A stretch of DNA of 64,000 bases, taken from the NCBI RefSeq assembly GCF_034661235.1, contig NZ_CP141059.1, forward strand, positions 4,091,501 through 4,155,500, written 5' to 3'. Below, piece by piece: positions 59,240 through 64,000 of the stretch. The notes below the pieces were generated by a model, which saw only the letters and a list, made by a program, of their open reading frames with translations, was not told the DNA's origin and did not search any database. Source of the DNA: Nocardioides bizhenqiangii. Lineage in GTDB: Bacteria; Actinomycetota; Actinomycetes; Propionibacteriales; Nocardioidaceae. Numbering within the stretch: the stretch's first letter is position 1; each line of letters opens with the position of its first letter. The translations under genes were made by a program, and so were the position numbers.

Positions 59240-61492
59240 ATGCCCAACGTGAGTGCCATACCCGACGACCCGCTGTCCGTGCCGAGCCCCGATCTCGACC
59301 TCGACGCCCTGCGGGCCTCGGTCGAGAAGCATTGGGGCCTGGCCGGCGACCTGACGCCCCTGCACGGAGAGCGGGACCGCAACTTCCGGCTCGACTCCGG
59401 TCCCGAGCGCCACCTGTTGAAGGTGCACAACCCGGCCGACCGCGAGTCGGTGCTCGACCTCCAGTGCTCGGCACTGCGGCACCTGCGATCGGTGGCTCCC
59501 GAGCTGCCGGTACCTGGGGTCGTCCCCACCCGCGACGGACGTCCGTGGGTTGAGCTGACCGGTCGGGACGGCCGTCGATCGCTGGCCTGGGTGCTGACCT
59601 GGCTGGAGGGCCGGCACCCGGAGCCCGACGCCGTTCCTCTCCGCGAGTGGGGGCGCACCAGCGCCCGGCTTGGCCGGGCGCTCCGGGGCTTCGCCCACCC
59701 GGCCGCGACCCACCCCATCCTGTGGGACATCCAGCGCCTGCCGGAGCTCCGGTCCTGGCTCGCTGCGGTCCCGGCTGACCGGCGTCCGGCGATCGAGGTG
59801 GTGCTCGACCGCTTCGAGCGGCGGGTCGTCCCAGCGCTGCCCCGGCTCCGCGCCCAGGTGGTGCACAACGACTTCGCGCCGACGAACGTGCTTGTGGACG
59901 ACAGCATGGTGGTCACCGGCATCACCGACTTCGGCGACATGACCCACACCGCGTTGGTCTGCGACCTCGCGGTCGCAGCGGCCGACCTGCTCAGTGAACG
60001 CGCCGACGGGCTCGACCTGGCGGGCGAGGTGGTCGCCGGCTACGGCGAGGTCACCCCGCTCGAGCCGGAGGAGCTCGCTCTCGTCGCCGACCTGATAGCC
60101 GGCCGGTACGCCGCCACCGTCCTCATCACCGCTTGGCGCACCCGCGAGCAGGGGTGGGCGCCGCCGATCGACGACGAGGCCTATCTCCGGCTCGAGGCGA
60201 TGCTGGCGACCGGGCTGGACGTCCTCGCCACCCGGTTCGAGACGCCATCCCGTGCCGGCCGGTCCACCGAGGACCTGGCCGCCGCGCGGGCGCGCGCGTT
60301 CGGCGGTCAGGAGTTGAGCTATGACCGACCGCTGCACCTCGTCAGCGGCAAGGGCGTCGAGCTCCGTGCGGCCGACGGCCGACGCTACCTCGACGCCTAC
60401 AACAACGTGCCGGTGCTCGGTCACTCCCACCCGGCCGTGGTGGCGGCGGCGCGTGCGCAGCTGGCGACCCTCAACACCAACAGCCGCTACCTCCAGGACG
60501 CCCCCGTCGAGCTCGCGGAACGGCTGCTGGGCACCGTCCCGGAGCGGTTCGACCGGGTGCTGCTCGTCAACTCCGGGAGTGAGGCCAACGACCTGGCCTG
60601 GCGGATCGCGCGCCACGCCACCGGCAGCTCGGGCGGCATCGCCACCGAGTGGGCCTACCACGGCGTCACCGAGGCCACCTACGCGTTCTCCCCCGAGAGC
60701 TGGCGCGACGCGGGGCCGCCTGCCCACATCCGGGTGGTGCCGCCGCCGCCGACGGACCCCGCGGCCGTCGTCGACGCGGCCCGCAGCCTGGCGGGATCCG
60801 GCCACGGCGTGGCCGCGATGCTCGTCGACGGTGTCTTCACCAGTGAAGGGGTGCTCGGGCCTGCCCACGAATGGACGCGGGCGGCAGCCGCTGCCGTCCA
60901 CGACGCCGGCGGCTTGTACGTCGCCGACGAGGTGCAGGCGGGCCACGGCCGCACCGGGCTGCACCTGTGGAGCTTCGCGGCCGGTGACGTGCCGGCCGAC
61001 CTCGTCACCCTGGGCAAGCCGATGGGCAACGGCTACCCGGTCGCAGCCGTCATCGGGCCGGCCGCACTGGTGGACCCGTTCGTGCGCGGCACCGACTACT
61101 TCAGCACGTTCGGCGGTGGCACCGCGGCCTGCGCCGTGGCGCTGGCGGTGCTGCGCACCATCGACGATGAGAACCTCGTCGACCGTGCCGCTGTCGTCGG
61201 TTCGCACCTGCTCGGCGTCCTGCGCGAGGTCGCGAACGACCACCCGGACCTGTCGGCGGTGCGCGGGTGGGGCCTGGCGCTCGCCGTCGACGTCGTCGAC
61301 CCTGCCACCGGGCGGCCGGACGCCGACCGCGCCGGCAGGATCGTGGAGGGCATGCGGGACCGCGGGGTGCTCATCGGCCGCACCGGCCGGGACCGCGCCA
61401 CATTGAAGATCCGACCGCCGCTGGTCTTCGATGACGACGATGTCGACCAGCTGGCGACGGCACTGGCGGCTACCTGCGCCGAGCTCCACTGA
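59240..61492 (+). CDS. Fusion of APH-like kinase and class III PLP enzyme
   Basis: This 750-aa protein has two enzyme domains. Residues about 30-330 form an APH/choline-kinase-like fold with the catalytic loop VVHNDFAPTNVLVDD and the metal Asp in ITDFGDMTH. Residues about 350-750 form a class III aminotransferase with NSGSEANDLAWRIARH, VADEVQAGHGRTG and the PLP lysine in LGKPMGNGYPVAAV. Separate human enzymes of these two families phosphorylate hydroxylysine and then cleave the phosphate ester by phospho-lyase action. A fused kinase and phospho-lyase acting on an amino alcohol is therefore likely. The substrate is not known. It is divergent from the VIT1-like gene. Confidence 0.87.
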   Translation: MPNVSAIPDDPLSVPSPDLDLDALRASVEKHWGLAGDLTPLHGERDRNFRLDSGPERHLLKVHNPADRESVLDLQCSALRHLRSVAPELPVPGVVPTRDGRPWVELTGRDGRRSLAWVLTWLEGRHPEPDAVPLREWGRTSARLGRALRGFAHPAATHPILWDIQRLPELRSWLAAVPADRRPAIEVVLDRFERRVVPALPRLRAQVVHNDFAPTNVLVDDSMVVTGITDFGDMTHTALVCDLAVAAADLLSERADGLDLAGEVVAGYGEVTPLEPEELALVADLIAGRYAATVLITAWRTREQGWAPPIDDEAYLRLEAMLATGLDVLATRFETPSRAGRSTEDLAAARARAFGGQELSYDRPLHLVSGKGVELRAADGRRYLDAYNNVPVLGHSHPAVVAAARAQLATLNTNSRYLQDAPVELAERLLGTVPERFDRVLLVNSGSEANDLAWRIARHATGSSGGIATEWAYHGVTEATYAFSPESWRDAGPPAHIRVVPPPPTDPAAVVDAARSLAGSGHGVAAMLVDGVFTSEGVLGPAHEWTRAAAAAVHDAGGLYVADEVQAGHGRTGLHLWSFAAGDVPADLVTLGKPMGNGYPVAAVIGPAALVDPFVRGTDYFSTFGGGTAACAVALAVLRTIDDENLVDRAAVVGSHLLGVLREVANDHPDLSAVRGWGLALAVDVVDPATGRPDADRAGRIVEGMRDRGVLIGRTGRDRATLKIRPPLVFDDDDVDQLATALAATCAELH

Positions 61493-61531
61493 CCCCGGTC
61501 AGCCGACGGGATCGGGCAACTCAGAGAGGCT

Positions 61532-61903
61532 TCACGAGCCCTGCCACTTGCCGAGCGATACGTACCCCTGCGGGCCGTTCGGGCCGAGCCGGTAGCCCAC
61601 GCAGAGCGGTCGCCGGTCGACGAGCGAATGGGATGAGCACTCCTCGTCCGGTGGGAGCCTGGCGAGGATGGAATCCGGGGACTCACCCCGGCTGCTCTTG
61701 ATGTCGAACTCGCGGTAGCAGCTCCCCGAGCCGCAAGCCTCGGTCTCGTTGACGATGCTGAGCCCGCGCGGCAGCTCGGGCAGATCGCTCCGCGGCGGGA
61801 CCGACGCGTCGACGTACACCGTGAGGTTCAGCAGTACGACGAACCCGGCCGCCGCGAGGAGCATGCCGCCGGCGGCTCCCACCCCGAGCAGGACTCGTCT
61901 CAC
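61532..61903 (-). CDS. Membrane-anchored hypothetical protein
   Basis: The GTG start gives 123 aa with one N-terminal helix (VLLGVGAAGGMLLAAAGFVVLLNLTVYV). The outer part has four cysteines (EACGSGSCYREF, then EECSSHS and RPLCVGY), which may form two disulfides. No domain is recognised. An upstream extension to 61987 is unlikely because it overlaps the region just after lon. It lies downstream of lon on the same strand. Confidence 0.65.
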   Translation of the reverse strand: MRRVLLGVGAAGGMLLAAAGFVVLLNLTVYVDASVPPRSDLPELPRGLSIVNETEACGSGSCYREFDIKSSRGESPDSILARLPPDEECSSHSLVDRRPLCVGYRLGPNGPQGYVSLGKWQGS

Positions 61904-61958
61904 GCGCCGAGCGTACTCACAGCGCCGAGCCCGCACGATCAGCTGAGCCCGCCGGTTA

Positions 61959-64000
<2,042 letters not shown>

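Overview
The window is chromosomal DNA of a high-GC actinobacterium. Third codon positions are mostly G or C, GTG starts are common, and genes overlap by ATGA or GTGA in long operons. Three KstR-type boxes, a WS/DGAT acyltransferase, a TIGR03086 (mycothiol-transferase-like) protein, a LytR_C protein and an actinobacterial xylose isomerase point to a soil Nocardioidaceae, most like Nocardioides. That is inference; no rRNA is present. Nothing looks like a prophage, an integrated plasmid or a genomic island.

Layout. 0-0.2 kb: a MITE-like inverted repeat touching the msrA stop. 0.2-2 kb: msrA and an amine oxidase. 2-7.8 kb: a tightly coupled five-gene lipid operon (two hydrolases, an LPLAT, an acyl-CoA synthetase, a WS/DGAT) behind a KstR-type box. 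7.9-9 kb: small conserved genes. 9-15.6 kb: two paralogous C-terminal-HTH proteins flank a cation/H+ antiporter, a KstD-like flavoprotein with its own KstR-type box, and an aminotransferase. A cluster of 22-nt repeats lies between the last two. 15.8-18.1 kb: a MoxR/VWA pair. 18.1-27.2 kb: a compact type IV pilus operon (pilin, PilT, PilB, PilC, two minor pilins, a large PilX-like protein, prepilin peptidase). 27.2-29.2 kb: a small exported protein, a TetR regulator and a hydrolase. 29.5-35.7 kb: a LAL-type LuxR regulator, a GH13 glucosidase coupled to a resolvase-like and a 53-aa protein, an exported protein, and an acetoacetate-decarboxylase-like gene with the third KstR-type box. 35.8 kb: tRNA-Ser(CGA). 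37-52.2 kb: a xylose/glycoside locus. 52.2-64 kb: housekeeping genes (tadA and partner, upp, pntAB, TRIC channel, thpR, VIT1-like transporter, a kinase-PLP enzyme fusion, lon) and a second, palindromic 22-nt repeat array.

How genes work together. The three KstR-type boxes tie the lipid operon, the flavoprotein and the decarboxylase-like gene to one steroid/lipid regulon whose regulator is outside the window. In the xylose locus a ROK repressor and xylB are divergent around two identical-format operators. The ROK strand continues through a sugar ABC transporter, a Gfo/Idh/MocA oxidoreductase, xylA, a 1607-aa secreted ThuA/sugar-dehydrogenase/PKD/CBM protein and a TIM-barrel isomerase. This suggests oxidative handling of an extracellular glycoside alongside xylose uptake.

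Most unusual signals: the two clusters of 22-nt units, each with direct then inverted copies; the KstR-linked WS/DGAT operon; the secreted ThuA-dehydrogenase protein in a xylose operon; a type IV pilus operon without pilMNO and with a likely CTG start for pilD; and the kinase-aminotransferase fusion.
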